Shown one piece after another: positions 28,743-36,565 of a stretch of 64,000 nt of DNA. The position numbers and the translations under genes are program-made. Within the stretch, counting starts at the first letter, position 1; every line of letters starts with the position of its first letter. This stretch comes from Bacillus sp. WMMC1349 (GTDB taxonomy: Bacteria; Bacillota; Bacilli; Bacillales; Bacillaceae). Below the pieces are notes generated by a model. The model was not told the origin of the DNA, made no database searches, and saw only the letters and a program-made list of their open reading frames with translations. The stretch spans positions 3,967,170 to 4,031,169 of the forward strand of contig NZ_JABJUQ010000007.1 in assembly GCF_013155385.1 (NCBI RefSeq). The letters are read 5' to 3'.

Positions 28743-28766
28743 TAACGTGTGAGGAGGTGAGGTAAA

Positions 28767-29012
28767 TTGGAATATAAAATTGCAAGAACTCCAAAAGAAT
28801 GGAGGGCGCGTTTAAATTTAACTCAAGACGATGTAGCTAAAGCCTTAGGTATTCATAGAACTACTTACTCTTCGTGGGAGAGAAATCCGCAAAAGATGGA
28901 GATAGAAGAAGGTGTGGCACTAGCTGATGTATTTGGGTGTGACTTTTCAGAAATCATTTTTTTTAAACTAAAACCTAACAAAATGTTAGATATAGAGAGG
29001 GATGTTTCTTAA
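28767..29012 (+). CDS. Cro/XRE-family phage regulator
   Basis: 81 residues with TTG start behind GGAGGTGAGG. HTH_3 fold: LNLTQDDVAKALGIHRTTYS, then SWERNPQKMEIEEG. It is the first gene of the early operon, divergent from the repressor, the Cro position. A perfect operator lies inside its 3' end. It is overlapped by one base by the next small gene. Confidence 0.88.
   Translation: MEYKIARTPKEWRARLNLTQDDVAKALGIHRTTYSSWERNPQKMEIEEGVALADVFGCDFSEIIFFKLKPNKMLDIERDVS
28975..28989. promoter_or_regulatory. Phage operator copy inside the cro-like gene
   Basis: CTAACAAAATGTTAG is repeated exactly at 28975-28989, encoding PNKML within the cro-like protein. It lies about 240 bp downstream of the promoter operator. 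Confidence 0.75.
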
Positions 29013-29146
29013 TGAAAAAAAACAAATCAGTTGAATCAATTGTTCTTAGCGGAAAGTATGCTATTACATTTGTTCAAGAGATAAGACCGAGCATGCATTC
29101 AATTATTAAAGAACGAAAGGCAAAACAAAAAAAGGAGATTTCATAA
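29012..29146 (+). CDS. Small basic phage protein (44 aa)
   Basis: Starts at an ATG overlapping the cro-like stop by one base and ends one base before the antirepressor start. The product is Lys-rich (MKKNKSVESIVLSG, ending KAKQKKEIS). No family recognised. Its in-frame fit between two clear genes, with AAAGGAG near its end serving the next gene, supports it. Confidence 0.6.
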   Translation: MKKNKSVESIVLSGKYAITFVQEIRPSMHSIIKERKAKQKKEIS

Positions 29147-29962
29147 ATGAATGAATTACAAACGTTTAATCATAAAATTTTTGGAGATTTACCTGTAATG
29201 ATAGTGGATGGAGTTGAGTGGTTTGGAGCAAAGGAAATTGCTAAAGCATTAAGCTTTTCGAAACCACATAATGCAATTCAAAACCATGTTGAGGAAGATG
29301 ACTCCGCGGTCCACGGAGTCATCGACAGAATAGGAAGAAAACAAAAGAAAAAGTTCGTAAATGAATCAGGTTTATACGATTTAATATTTGGAGCTGCAAA
29401 ACAAGGGAACAATCGAGAAATTAAAGAGAAGGCAAAAAAATTTAAACGATGGGTAACCTCTGAAGTGCTACCTATAATTAGAAAAACGGGCGGATACGTT
29501 AATAAAGGTAACGAAGAACAATTCATTAAAAACTATTTTCCTAGTTTCAGTGATGAAGTAAAGCAAGCAATGGTGCTAGATTTGCGAAATCAGAACAATC
29601 AACTAAAAAAGCAAATTGAGCAAAACAAACCTAAAGTTCTGTTTGCGGATAGTGTGTCAGCATCCAGTACATCTATTTTGGTGGGGGAGCTTGCAAAACT
29701 ATTAAAACAGAATGGAATTGAAACGGGACAGAAACGATTTTTCGCATGGTTAAGAGACAACGGATATTTAATAAAGCGAAAAGGGACAGATTACAACATG
29801 CCAACTCAAAAGAGCATGGAAAGTGGATTGTTCGAAATTAAGGAAACATCTATAACACATTCAGATGGTCATATCAGTATCAGTAAGACACCTAAAGTCA
29901 CTGGCAAGGGTCAAGTATATTTCATCAATAAGTTTCTAACGAAAGAAGAGGCGGTTTCATAA
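29147..29962 (+). CDS. Phage antirepressor (BRO-N plus KilA-C)
   Basis: 271 residues. An N-terminal Bro-N domain (about 1-110: FGAKEIAKALSFSKPHNAI, FKRWVTSEVLPIIRKTGGY) is followed by a coiled linker and the C-terminal ANT/KilA-C domain (about 165-265: FFAWLRDNGYLIKRKGTDYN, GKGQVYFINKF). Such proteins relieve repression or modulate early genes. The start follows AAAGGAG and the stop overlaps the next start. Confidence 0.9.
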   Translation: MNELQTFNHKIFGDLPVMIVDGVEWFGAKEIAKALSFSKPHNAIQNHVEEDDSAVHGVIDRIGRKQKKKFVNESGLYDLIFGAAKQGNNREIKEKAKKFKRWVTSEVLPIIRKTGGYVNKGNEEQFIKNYFPSFSDEVKQAMVLDLRNQNNQLKKQIEQNKPKVLFADSVSASSTSILVGELAKLLKQNGIETGQKRFFAWLRDNGYLIKRKGTDYNMPTQKSMESGLFEIKETSITHSDGHISISKTPKVTGKGQVYFINKFLTKEEAVS

Positions 29963-30618
29963 TGTCAAATCAATTGCAGGTTATAGATGGTATTCAAAAG
30001 GAAAAGGTGGATTATTATTCGATCTATCGAAAAATATTTTTAAATGAGCTATACGAAGGATTGGCACAATGCGAAAGCCAGGGATCTATTGAAAGAGAGA
30101 CCCTCAAAAGAGTTGTCTTTAGTGGTTTAAAAATGATTAATAGTGAGGACATGCCTGAAACATATGAAGACGTACTAACGAGATTTCACATTATTGGCTC
30201 TATCAATACAATGATAGGTTGGTTAACGCCAAGGGAATTGATGCAGATGTTCCCGGTCGAAAAGCATTATGACGGTGATAAATATGAAATGAAAGACTAT
30301 TTTTACACAATGCGAGTTATTGAAGAAAAGGGACTAGACAATTGCATTGGAACAGAACGAGAAGTATTTGACTTTATTTCAGATTATCAAAACTCGGATA
30401 TTACATCATTTATGATCGAATCGCTATCAACAGTCAGTGCCTTACGAAGAGCAGAAGGACAAAAAGGTTTGTTAGAAGAGTTTGCTGAGGAAAAGGGGAT
30501 TGATACTTACACAATGGGGACTGATCACAGAGGAAAGCAAGTATTGGTTAACAATACAACTGGTGAAGTGCAGAGAGTGATAAAGAAGCGTCCGAGATAT
30601 ATACAGCCAGTAGATTAG
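29962..30618 (+). CDS. Early phage protein of unknown function (218 aa)
   Basis: A soluble, mostly helical protein with no signal or membrane segment and no motif I recognise. It shares ATG/TAA bases with the antirepressor, so it is translated from the same transcript. The C-terminal VNNTTGEVQRVIKKRP looks like a separate small tail. Position suggests a role in the lysis-lysogeny switch or early takeover. Confidence 0.7.
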   Translation: MSNQLQVIDGIQKEKVDYYSIYRKIFLNELYEGLAQCESQGSIERETLKRVVFSGLKMINSEDMPETYEDVLTRFHIIGSINTMIGWLTPRELMQMFPVEKHYDGDKYEMKDYFYTMRVIEEKGLDNCIGTEREVFDFISDYQNSDITSFMIESLSTVSALRRAEGQKGLLEEFAEEKGIDTYTMGTDHRGKQVLVNNTTGEVQRVIKKRPRYIQPVD

Positions 30619-30652
30619 GTCATTACTGACCAACTAAAAGGAGGTGGGTAAA

Positions 30653-30742
30653 GTGAAGATCAAAACAAAAGAATGGCTTGCTCTAAGCGAGGCAGAACGT
30701 TTTATGAAGATTTATCAGGCTTTTGTGAAGAAGCATATCTAA
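30653..30742 (+). CDS. Tiny phage ORF (29 aa)
   Basis: GTG start directly behind a strong AAAGGAGGTGGG. The peptide is amphipathic and helical (WLALSEAERFMKIYQAF). Family unknown. Confidence 0.5.
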   Translation: MKIKTKEWLALSEAERFMKIYQAFVKKHI

Positions 30743-30763
30743 AAGTTAAAGGAGAGAGAATAA

Positions 30764-31012
30764 ATGGCTAATATGAAATATCAAATGCCAGTTACATTAG
30801 AAAAAGGTAAGGCCTGGGCAGCTGTCTGGATTAAAGGGTTTGAAATAAAAAATAGAAATGCTTTTTCCATGGGTGATGCTAAAGAAAGCCAGCTCAATCT
30901 TGAACTGACTTTTAACAGTAATGATTATTCTACAGAAAAATATACACAGTTTATAAATGATCTTATTAGATTTCTTAATGAGCATGGTTGGACTGAAGGA
31001 AAACAATATTAA
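30764..31012 (+). CDS. Small phage protein (82 aa), unknown
   Basis: ATG behind AAAGGAGAG. The sequence mixes strands and helices (AAVWIKGFEIKNRN, FINDLIRFLNEHGWTEGKQY). It ends convergently with the minus-strand DUF2513-like gene, overlapping it by four bases. No function assigned. Confidence 0.6.
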   Translation: MANMKYQMPVTLEKGKAWAAVWIKGFEIKNRNAFSMGDAKESQLNLELTFNSNDYSTEKYTQFINDLIRFLNEHGWTEGKQY

Positions 31013-31389
31013 TTTAAACCGAGCCTTTGTTTTAAATAATCTTGTGCAATTCCAGCCATTAACGACACTGAAATACTTGCAAGACCTTTTGTTTTTTCTT
31101 TAGTAGCTTCCCATATTGATGTCTCTCTTATGTTATCAAGAAATACATGGCCATCCCAGGTCAAATGACCTAGGATTAAGCCACTTAGTGAATCATCAGA
31201 TCGTATTGCTTTACCTTCGATAAAATTGGCATCAATTAGCTTTAAAATAGCGTAAAACGAGGTTTCTTCTCCAAACTTTTGAACGGTTTGAAGTTCTCTT
31301 ACCTCGCTAGTATTTAGCTGGTCGTTCAATGTAAGTTTTTCTTCTAATTCAAGAAGGATTTCTCTTACACAATCGTGATCAAGTTTCAT
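31009..31389 (-). CDS. DUF2513-like protein, possible lysogeny-expressed gene
   Basis: 126 residues resembling DUF2513: MKLDHDCVREILLELEEKL, then LSGLILGHLTWDGHVFLDNI. The domain is widespread in phages and genomic islands with no known function. It is the only minus-strand gene inside the early operon, has RBS AGGGGGTGA and its own -10, so it may be expressed while the early operon is silent. Confidence 0.75.
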   Translation of the reverse strand: MKLDHDCVREILLELEEKLTLNDQLNTSEVRELQTVQKFGEETSFYAILKLIDANFIEGKAIRSDDSLSGLILGHLTWDGHVFLDNIRETSIWEATKEKTKGLASISVSLMAGIAQDYLKQRLGLN

Positions 31390-31415
31390 AGTTTCACCCC
31401 CTATCTTACAGGAAC

Positions 31416-31421
31416 ATTATA
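31416..31421 (-). promoter_or_regulatory. Candidate -10 of the minus-strand DUF2513-like gene
   Basis: On the minus strand TATAAT (31421-31416), preceded by TTTGG, lies 27 bases before the start. The -35 is weak (TTCATG at 17 bp). Confidence 0.45.
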
Positions 31422-31439
31422 CCAAAGAGGAGGATAAGC

Positions 31440-31709
31440 ATGAATTTAAATCGATTTCTAAAGTCTGATCAGGAAAGAGCTGAAAGGCTAATCAAATCAA
31501 TGGATTTTCTAATCACTGAACTGTTACCAGATGCTATTGAGGACGGAGATTATGAAGGGTGTATTGAAATAGCAGGGTCGATGATTGCCCATTGTAAGGA
31601 TCTTAAACGGATGGAGCATCCAGAACAAGTTGTTCAGCTGCATGAAATAGCGTCCCAACTCTTAAGTAAAGGGATAGACGTTTCAACTGTAAGGAGGGCG
31701 TATCAATGA
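31440..31709 (+). CDS. Small phage protein (89 aa), unknown
   Basis: Helical, acidic protein (LITELLPDAIEDGDYEGCIE) behind AGAGGAGG. It overlaps the next small gene by ATGA. No domain recognised. Confidence 0.65.
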   Translation: MNLNRFLKSDQERAERLIKSMDFLITELLPDAIEDGDYEGCIEIAGSMIAHCKDLKRMEHPEQVVQLHEIASQLLSKGIDVSTVRRAYQ

Positions 31710-31810
31710 ATATCGAGCATCCAATCATTACAGAAATCAACCGTTACGGTTATCCGTTGGAATATTTGAAGTATGAAAAAGAGAAAGACAACGAAGAGGA
31801 AGACAATTAA
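31706..31810 (+). CDS. Small phage peptide (34 aa), YqaI-like
   Basis: MNIEHPIITEINRYGYPLEY followed by a charged tail. The start overlaps the preceding stop. The N-terminal pattern recalls the skin-element protein YqaI, but the resemblance is from memory and weak. Confidence 0.5.
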   Translation: MNIEHPIITEINRYGYPLEYLKYEKEKDNEEEDN

Positions 31811-31811
31811 A

Positions 31812-31837
31812 AAAGTTCACTCTGCCAAGTGAACTTT
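31812..31837 (+). terminator. Hairpin before the gam-erf block
   Basis: AAAGTTCACT (31812-31821) and AGTGAACTTT (31828-31837) form a perfect 10-bp stem over CTGCCA. There is no immediate T-run, so it may be an attenuator or processing signal rather than a strong terminator. Confidence 0.5.
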
Positions 31838-31914
31838 AGGGAAGTGATTTTTTAAGAAAGAATATTTAAAGCATATCGAATATTTTTTGAAAAATCAAGG
31901 GAGGAAACAAATTA

Positions 31915-32496
31915 ATGAGTAGTCTTCCAGAAACAGAACAAGTGTTAATCGATCAGGTCGAAGAAGAGGAAAAGGATTATGAAGTGTTTGAGGTGACTGA
32001 CCTAGAATCAGCAGCCGAAGCACAACGGCGCATCACTTACTTTAAAGGGAAACAATCAGAAATAGATGCAGTGGCTGAAAAGCAGCTTGAACGCCTCAGA
32101 ACTCAAATTGAACGGGTTGAGTTTTGGCGTGATGAGTCTAAAAAACCATATGTCGAGCGTGAAAACTTCTATATCCATAGACTAGAGCGATACATGCGGG
32201 AAGAAGTCAGAAGGCAGATTGAAAGTGGCAAAAAGCCATATAAGTCAATCAATCTACCGTATGGAAAAATTAAGCTTACCAAGCAGCAGCCGGAATATCA
32301 ACGTAATGAAACCGACTTGTTGAAATACGCGGAAACAAAAGGGTTAGTCAAAATTAAAAAAGACGTTGATTGGGCATCCATTAAAAAGAAATCTTCAGTT
32401 TTCGGGGACAAGCTAATAGACGCAGATGGCGAGATTATTTCAGGTGTGACAGTGGTTGATAGGGAAGATAAATTCACAGTCGAGGTGAACGAATAA
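31915..32496 (+). CDS. Gam-like host-nuclease inhibitor
   Basis: 193 residues: acidic N-terminus, a long charged coiled coil (residues 45-100) and the C-terminal Gam-type region (YKSINLPYGKIKLTKQQPEY, VDWASIKKK). Mu Gam-like proteins bind DNA ends and shield them from host exonuclease. Placed directly before erf, whose start overlaps its stop, so the pair forms a recombination module. Confidence 0.78.
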   Translation: MSSLPETEQVLIDQVEEEEKDYEVFEVTDLESAAEAQRRITYFKGKQSEIDAVAEKQLERLRTQIERVEFWRDESKKPYVERENFYIHRLERYMREEVRRQIESGKKPYKSINLPYGKIKLTKQQPEYQRNETDLLKYAETKGLVKIKKDVDWASIKKKSSVFGDKLIDADGEIISGVTVVDREDKFTVEVNE

Positions 32497-33155
32497 TGAA
32501 TATTTATCAAAAGCTGATCGAGGTCAGAAAGGCGATCCCGTATCTCCAAAAAGAAAACAAAGGAAACCAGTACGAATATGTCGGATCAAGTCAGGTTTTA
32601 GGCGCTATCAGAGATGAATTAGACAAACAAACGCTTTTACTGATTCCGAAAATTGTAGACAAACGCATCTTAACAGAAACAGTTGAAAGTAAAGATAAGT
32701 ACGGCAATCAGAAAAAGAAAACGACATATTTCACAGAATTAGACCTTGAATTTATTTGGGTGAATGCAGAAAATCCCGAAGAAACGTTGACTGTCCCTTT
32801 TTATGCACAGGGTGTTGATATAGCAGGAGAAAAGGGAGTCGGTAAGGCTTTGACATACGCTGAAAAATATTTTCTTTTGAAACAATTCAACATTCCGACA
32901 GATAAAGACGATCCAGACGCATTTCAACAAAAAGTAGAAGCGACAAAACCACCTGAAATGATCACACAGGAGCAAAAGGATGAAATTCAATCCCTTGCTC
33001 AACATTATATTGAATTGCGTGGACAAGGCGATGTGAAGACCGTTATAACAGCTCTTGACATCAAAGATATTAACAAAATCAATAAAGGGCAAGCTGACCA
33101 TTGTATCTATCTACTTAAAAGATGGGTGGCTAAAGCAGAGAAAGAATTAGCATAA
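32496..33155 (+). CDS. erf: ERF-superfamily single-strand annealing protein
   Basis: 219 residues with the ERF core (YQKLIEVRKAIPYLQKENKG, GVDIAGEKGVGKALTYAEKY). ERF anneals complementary single strands and supports phage recombination and genome circularisation. The C-terminal part (residues 155-219) is a short helical domain often found on ERF proteins. Confidence 0.88.
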   Translation: MNIYQKLIEVRKAIPYLQKENKGNQYEYVGSSQVLGAIRDELDKQTLLLIPKIVDKRILTETVESKDKYGNQKKKTTYFTELDLEFIWVNAENPEETLTVPFYAQGVDIAGEKGVGKALTYAEKYFLLKQFNIPTDKDDPDAFQQKVEATKPPEMITQEQKDEIQSLAQHYIELRGQGDVKTVITALDIKDINKINKGQADHCIYLLKRWVAKAEKELA

Positions 33156-33170
33156 CAAGAGGGTGATTTT

Positions 33171-34034
33171 ATGGGCGGAGCGTTCCAAACAAGTAGAGAC
33201 ATTTTTACAAGCGATATATGGCAAAACCCAGTCGAATTCCGTCTATTCTTCTTTATTTATGGAAATGCAGTTTTTTCGGAAGAGGGGCAACGAAAAGGCG
33301 ATGTTTTGGTGAAGCGCGGTCAATTTTTAAGATCATATCGAAATTTACAAAAAGACTTGCAGTATATCGAAAATAGATCGGTCAAACAGTATTCACTTTC
33401 GAGGATCAAAAGGGCGGTTGATCGACTGATTAAAGAAAATCGTTTGAAAATCGAGGACACCGAACTTGGAACGCTCTTCACTGTCGTAAATTATGAGGTA
33501 TATCAGGGGTTAGAGAACTACAAAAAAGGCAACTTGGAACGGAGAGAGAACGCAGATGGAACGGAGACGGAACGCAGATGGAACAATAATAAGAATGTAA
33601 AGAAGGTAAAGAAGGAAAATAATAATAATAATAAACGTTTGGTTTTTGATGAAAAACAAATGCAGCTGGCTGAATTGCTTTGGAAACATGTCCATATAAA
33701 CGCCCCTGACATGAAACAACCAAACCTTGATAAATGGGCTAATACAATTCGACTGATGATGGAACGTGACGGACGCACAGGAAAAGATATTCAAGAAGTG
33801 ATCTTGTGGTCTACTAAACACGAATTCTGGTACAAAAATATTTTAAGTGCTGATAAATTGCGAAAACAATATGCCAGATTAGTAGTTCAGAAGAATGAAG
33901 AAGAAAGAAGGGGAACGAGAAATGGCAACCAACAACCGTACGGACAAAGCTATGGAGAAAATACTGAAGAAGCTTCAGGAAAGGTCAGCTCAATCTTTGG
34001 TGGAAGAGTCGGACGCCTTAGAAAAAAAGGGTGA
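33171..34034 (+). CDS. Phage replication initiator / DnaD-like replisome organiser
   Basis: 287 residues. The N-terminal winged-helix half (residues 1-115: FQTSRDIFTSDIWQNPVEFR, IKRAVDRLIKENRLK) is followed by an Asn/Lys-rich linker and a C-terminal DnaD-like domain (HVHINAPDMKQPNLDKWANT, FWYKNILSADKLRKQYARL). It should bind the origin and recruit the downstream DnaC-like loader. The linker DNA carries iterons. Start ATG follows GAGGGTG. Confidence 0.82.
   Translation: MGGAFQTSRDIFTSDIWQNPVEFRLFFFIYGNAVFSEEGQRKGDVLVKRGQFLRSYRNLQKDLQYIENRSVKQYSLSRIKRAVDRLIKENRLKIEDTELGTLFTVVNYEVYQGLENYKKGNLERRENADGTETERRWNNNKNVKKVKKENNNNNKRLVFDEKQMQLAELLWKHVHINAPDMKQPNLDKWANTIRLMMERDGRTGKDIQEVILWSTKHEFWYKNILSADKLRKQYARLVVQKNEEERRGTRNGNQQPYGQSYGENTEEASGKVSSIFGGRVGRLRKKG
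33535..33640 (+). other. Probable phage replication origin: iterons plus AT-rich tract
   Basis: Two 22-bp direct repeats at 33535-33556 and 33557-33578 differ at two positions and start TGGAACGGAGA; a third partial copy (TGGAAC) is at 33579. They are followed by an AT-rich stretch with repeated AAT (33580-33640). Iterons inside the initiator gene followed by an unwinding region is the lambda-O-like layout. Function is inferred. Confidence 0.65.
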
Positions 34035-34740
34035 ATATGACTGTCCCACTTGTAAGGATGAATTGGGTTATCTAGAAAACAGGGACGGCATTGAGGTGTG
34101 GGTACGCTGTAAATGTGTTGAGTGGCGTCGAATTAGGAAATTAATGAATTCTAGTGACATAACTGCAGAGTTTGAGAAATTACAATTCAAGAATTTTGTT
34201 ACGGAAGGGAAACACGGTCTGATCGTTGATGCTTACGATTGCGCTGTTGATTACTATAAGAATTTCGACAGTATCAAGGATAAACGTAAAAACAGCATTG
34301 CCCTTTTGGGACAGCCAGGATCAGGAAAGACACATTTACTTACAGCCATATCAAATAAATTAATCAAATCGAAAAACGTGCCAGTTCAATACTTTCCATA
34401 TGTCGAGGGCTTCAATGATCTGAAAGATGATTTTGAAAAATTGGAAGAGAAGCTACGGCGAATGAAAGAGGTTGATGTCCTTTTTATAGACGATCTATTT
34501 AAGCCTCTGAAGGGTAAACCTAGGGCAACTGATTGGCAGGTGGAACAGACATATTCAGTCATCAATTATCGTTATCTCAATCATAAGCCGATTCTCATTT
34601 CAAGTGAATTGGATATTGAGCAGCTTGTACAAATAGACGAAGCACTCGGCACACGGATTTATGAAATGTGTGAGAACTATATAGTCATCATCAAGGGTGA
34701 CCGGATGAAATTAAATCATAGATTAGGAGCTTGGAAATGA
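33922..34740 (+). CDS. DnaC/IstB-like helicase loader ATPase
   Basis: 272 residues from ATG 33922 (MATNNRTDKAMEKILKKLQE), chosen because GAAGGGG precedes it. A zinc ribbon CPTC...CKC (about 38-64) precedes the AAA+ domain with Walker A LLGQPGSGKTHLL and Walker B VLFIDDLF. It would load the host DnaB-type helicase at the phage origin. The gene begins 113 bases inside the initiator gene in another frame. Confidence 0.88.
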   Translation: MATNNRTDKAMEKILKKLQERSAQSLVEESDALEKKGEYDCPTCKDELGYLENRDGIEVWVRCKCVEWRRIRKLMNSSDITAEFEKLQFKNFVTEGKHGLIVDAYDCAVDYYKNFDSIKDKRKNSIALLGQPGSGKTHLLTAISNKLIKSKNVPVQYFPYVEGFNDLKDDFEKLEEKLRRMKEVDVLFIDDLFKPLKGKPRATDWQVEQTYSVINYRYLNHKPILISSELDIEQLVQIDEALGTRIYEMCENYIVIIKGDRMKLNHRLGAWK

Positions 34741-34886
34741 AAAACTATCAAATCATTCCATTGATGCCGGGAGTTTACGAATTGTCGCCAAGGAAGACAG
34801 GGAAAGGCAAAGACCTGACACCAGTTATCAAAATGCTAGAAGAGAAAATGCGCGAAATGGAAAAAGCGATAAAGGAGAGCGCCTAA
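34737..34886 (+). CDS. Small phage protein (49 aa), unknown
   Basis: Start overlaps the DnaC-like stop (ATGA) and its stop overlaps the next start (TAATG). Product MKNYQIIPLMPGVYELSPRK, then a helical charged tail. Tight packing supports it as real. Confidence 0.6.
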   Translation: MKNYQIIPLMPGVYELSPRKTGKGKDLTPVIKMLEEKMREMEKAIKESA

Positions 34887-35095
34887 TGGGTGTTTATATC
34901 ATGCTTGATCATTGTAATTTTGATTGGAAGCCGGACGAAGTGGATGAAGTTGAATCTTACTGGCAGGGCGGTTTACCCATTGAAAGAATTGCAAAAATCG
35001 TTAAACGACCAGTGAAAGAAGTCTTTCTCTTACTCTATGACCGTGCGGAGTTGGGGCATATCAGGGAAAGAGAAGGCGGGATATTCGGTGCTTGA
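34886..35095 (+). CDS. Small phage protein (69 aa) with HTH-like segment
   Basis: WQGGLPIERIAKIVKRPVKE, then VFLLLYDRA reads like a helix-turn-helix. Acidic N-terminus. RBS AAAGGAGAG lies in the preceding gene. DNA-binding is a guess. Confidence 0.55.
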   Translation: MGVYIMLDHCNFDWKPDEVDEVESYWQGGLPIERIAKIVKRPVKEVFLLLYDRAELGHIREREGGIFGA

Positions 35096-35183
35096 GCAAA
35101 TAAAAGCTGCATTTGAGATCTTATTTCTGGCCGGATACAGAGAAAAACAGATTAAGCAATGGATACATGATGACGGGAGGTAA
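35088..35183 (+). CDS. Tiny phage ORF (31 aa)
   Basis: GTG start inside the previous gene's last codons. Helical peptide (QIKAAFEILFLAGYREKQIK). Family unknown; kept because it fills the gap exactly between two coding genes. Confidence 0.4.
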   Translation: MLEQIKAAFEILFLAGYREKQIKQWIHDDGR

Positions 35184-35188
35184 GGAGA

Positions 35189-35566
35189 TTGAGAGAGATC
35201 AAGTTTCGAGGTAAACCGATTGAGGATTATGGCGATATTAAATGGTTTTATGGCGGTATCGACTTATACCATGATAAAAAATTAGCCTATATCAGTGCTC
35301 CTTATAACGGTCATATACAGGTAGAGTGGGCATCAATTGGACAATACACCGGATTGAAGGACAAAAACGGTCAGGAGATCTACGAGGGGGATGTCTACCA
35401 TCAAGGCGACCTAAATATCTTGTACGTTGTTGTATATAAAGACACTAGTTTTATAGGTAAGCAAATAAGGGCCAGTAGTTATGCGGGTTTGGAATATTGG
35501 AAAGACAGAATCGAAGTTATCGGCGACATATATCGAAATCCTGATCTATTGGAGGTGGCGGAATGA
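35189..35566 (+). CDS. YopX-family phage protein
   Basis: 125 residues, TTG start behind TAAGGAGA. It has the YopX signature MREIKFRGKPI...WFYGG, IGQYTGLKDKNGQEIYEGDV and the C-terminal EVIGDIYRNPDLLE. YopX is a common phage beta-rich protein, known from SPbeta, of unknown function. Confidence 0.88.
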   Translation: MREIKFRGKPIEDYGDIKWFYGGIDLYHDKKLAYISAPYNGHIQVEWASIGQYTGLKDKNGQEIYEGDVYHQGDLNILYVVVYKDTSFIGKQIRASSYAGLEYWKDRIEVIGDIYRNPDLLEVAE

Positions 35567-35847
35567 TTAAATTACCTGAAAATCCTTGCGCTATCTGTCG
35601 GAAAAATGAGGTAACTCAGTTATGTGATTTTGTAACAGCTTATGTGTGGACATCAGTTCATGGTGGTATTCATAGAACTTGTGATTTGCCAATGTGTAAG
35701 GAGTGTGCAAAATCACACGGCCCATTTGACTTTTGCCCATACCATGATGGATTAAGCAAAAAGCTTAAAGTTCCAGATAAAAAATTAATAAGACGGAAAA
35801 ATCAGTATAAATCAAAAGAGTTAAAAGAATTGAGGGGCAACCAATGA
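35563..35847 (+). CDS. Cys-rich putative zinc-binding phage protein (94 aa)
   Basis: Cys pairs CAICRKN, CDLPMCKECAK and CPYHDG suggest two zinc sites; the tail is Lys-rich. Overlaps yopX-like upstream and rusA downstream by four bases each. Possibly nucleic-acid binding; no family recognised. Confidence 0.65.
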   Translation: MIKLPENPCAICRKNEVTQLCDFVTAYVWTSVHGGIHRTCDLPMCKECAKSHGPFDFCPYHDGLSKKLKVPDKKLIRRKNQYKSKELKELRGNQ

Positions 35848-36260
35848 TCACCCTTAACATACCCGTTACACCAATGGGAGCCGTTCGAATGACTGGGCGT
35901 GGCAAATTCGTAAATAAAAACGCTCAACGATACTTAGCCTATAAAGATTTCATCAAGTGGGAAGCGCAGAAACAGATGAAAAGCGATCCTTTTGAATCGG
36001 GAGCACTCCATGTAGATATCACTTTCGTTATGCCGATTCCTAAAAGTTGGTCAAAGAAAAAACAGCAACAATCCATCAATACGCTGCATACCAAAAAGCC
36101 AGACATCGACAATCTTATAAAAGGCGTGTTCGATGCTCTAAACAAAATTGCTTGGAAAGATGATAACCAAGTTTCAAAAGTAACTGCTTGTAAAAAGTAC
36201 GGTGAAAAGCCAGGAATCGAGTTCAGATTACAAGGGCGACAGAAGAATGGGAACAGCTAA
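35844..36260 (+). CDS. rusA: RusA-family Holliday-junction resolvase
   Basis: 138 residues. Conserved N-terminal strand ITLNIPVTPMGAVRMT and the catalytic Asp cluster KPDIDNLIKGVFDALN with KDDNQV are intact. RusA cuts four-way junctions, resolving recombination intermediates before packaging; it fits with ERF and Gam upstream. Confidence 0.92.
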   Translation: MITLNIPVTPMGAVRMTGRGKFVNKNAQRYLAYKDFIKWEAQKQMKSDPFESGALHVDITFVMPIPKSWSKKKQQQSINTLHTKKPDIDNLIKGVFDALNKIAWKDDNQVSKVTACKKYGEKPGIEFRLQGRQKNGNS

Positions 36261-36459
36261 GCGTCTGATTATACGCTATAAAAACGATTATAGGCGCACT
36301 GTGGGGCATAACACCCTATGGAGGAACATTGATAGTCTAATAGAGTTAAAACGTCGCTATGGCTTTTTAAACGACGATTTAGAGTATATCGAAATTGATG
36401 GTATTGAATACGATCTCGACAAGGTAAGGGCAGCGCTCGAAAAGCATGGTTATTCATGA
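36247..36459 (+). CDS. Small phage protein (70 aa), unknown
   Basis: ATG 36247 overlaps the rusA 3' end. The protein ends YIEIDGIEYDLDKVRAALEK. No domain recognised. Confidence 0.55.
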   Translation: MGTAKRLIIRYKNDYRRTVGHNTLWRNIDSLIELKRRYGFLNDDLEYIEIDGIEYDLDKVRAALEKHGYS

Positions 36460-36522
36460 GATTGAAACAACTTTCCGTATAAATGGGATTTCACACCGGA
36501 GAGTAAAATAAATAACGGCTTC

Positions 36523-36542
36523 ATTTGTCGAATTTTGTCGAA
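36523..36542 (+). promoter_or_regulatory. Two tandem Spo0A-box-like sites before ssb
   Basis: ATTTGTCGAA (36523-36532) and TTTTGTCGAA (36533-36542) lie head to tail, each matching the 0A-box consensus (TTTTGTCRAA) in at least nine of ten positions. They sit 24 bases before the ssb start in a 106-base gap between genes. Confidence 0.5.
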
Positions 36543-36565
36543 AAAATGAGAGGGAGAATTTAAAC

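Noticed and set aside
28620..28760. Operator cluster read as a MITE or att repeat
   Set aside because: Sites are 15-bp palindromes at promoter elements between divergent regulators, fully explained as repressor operators.
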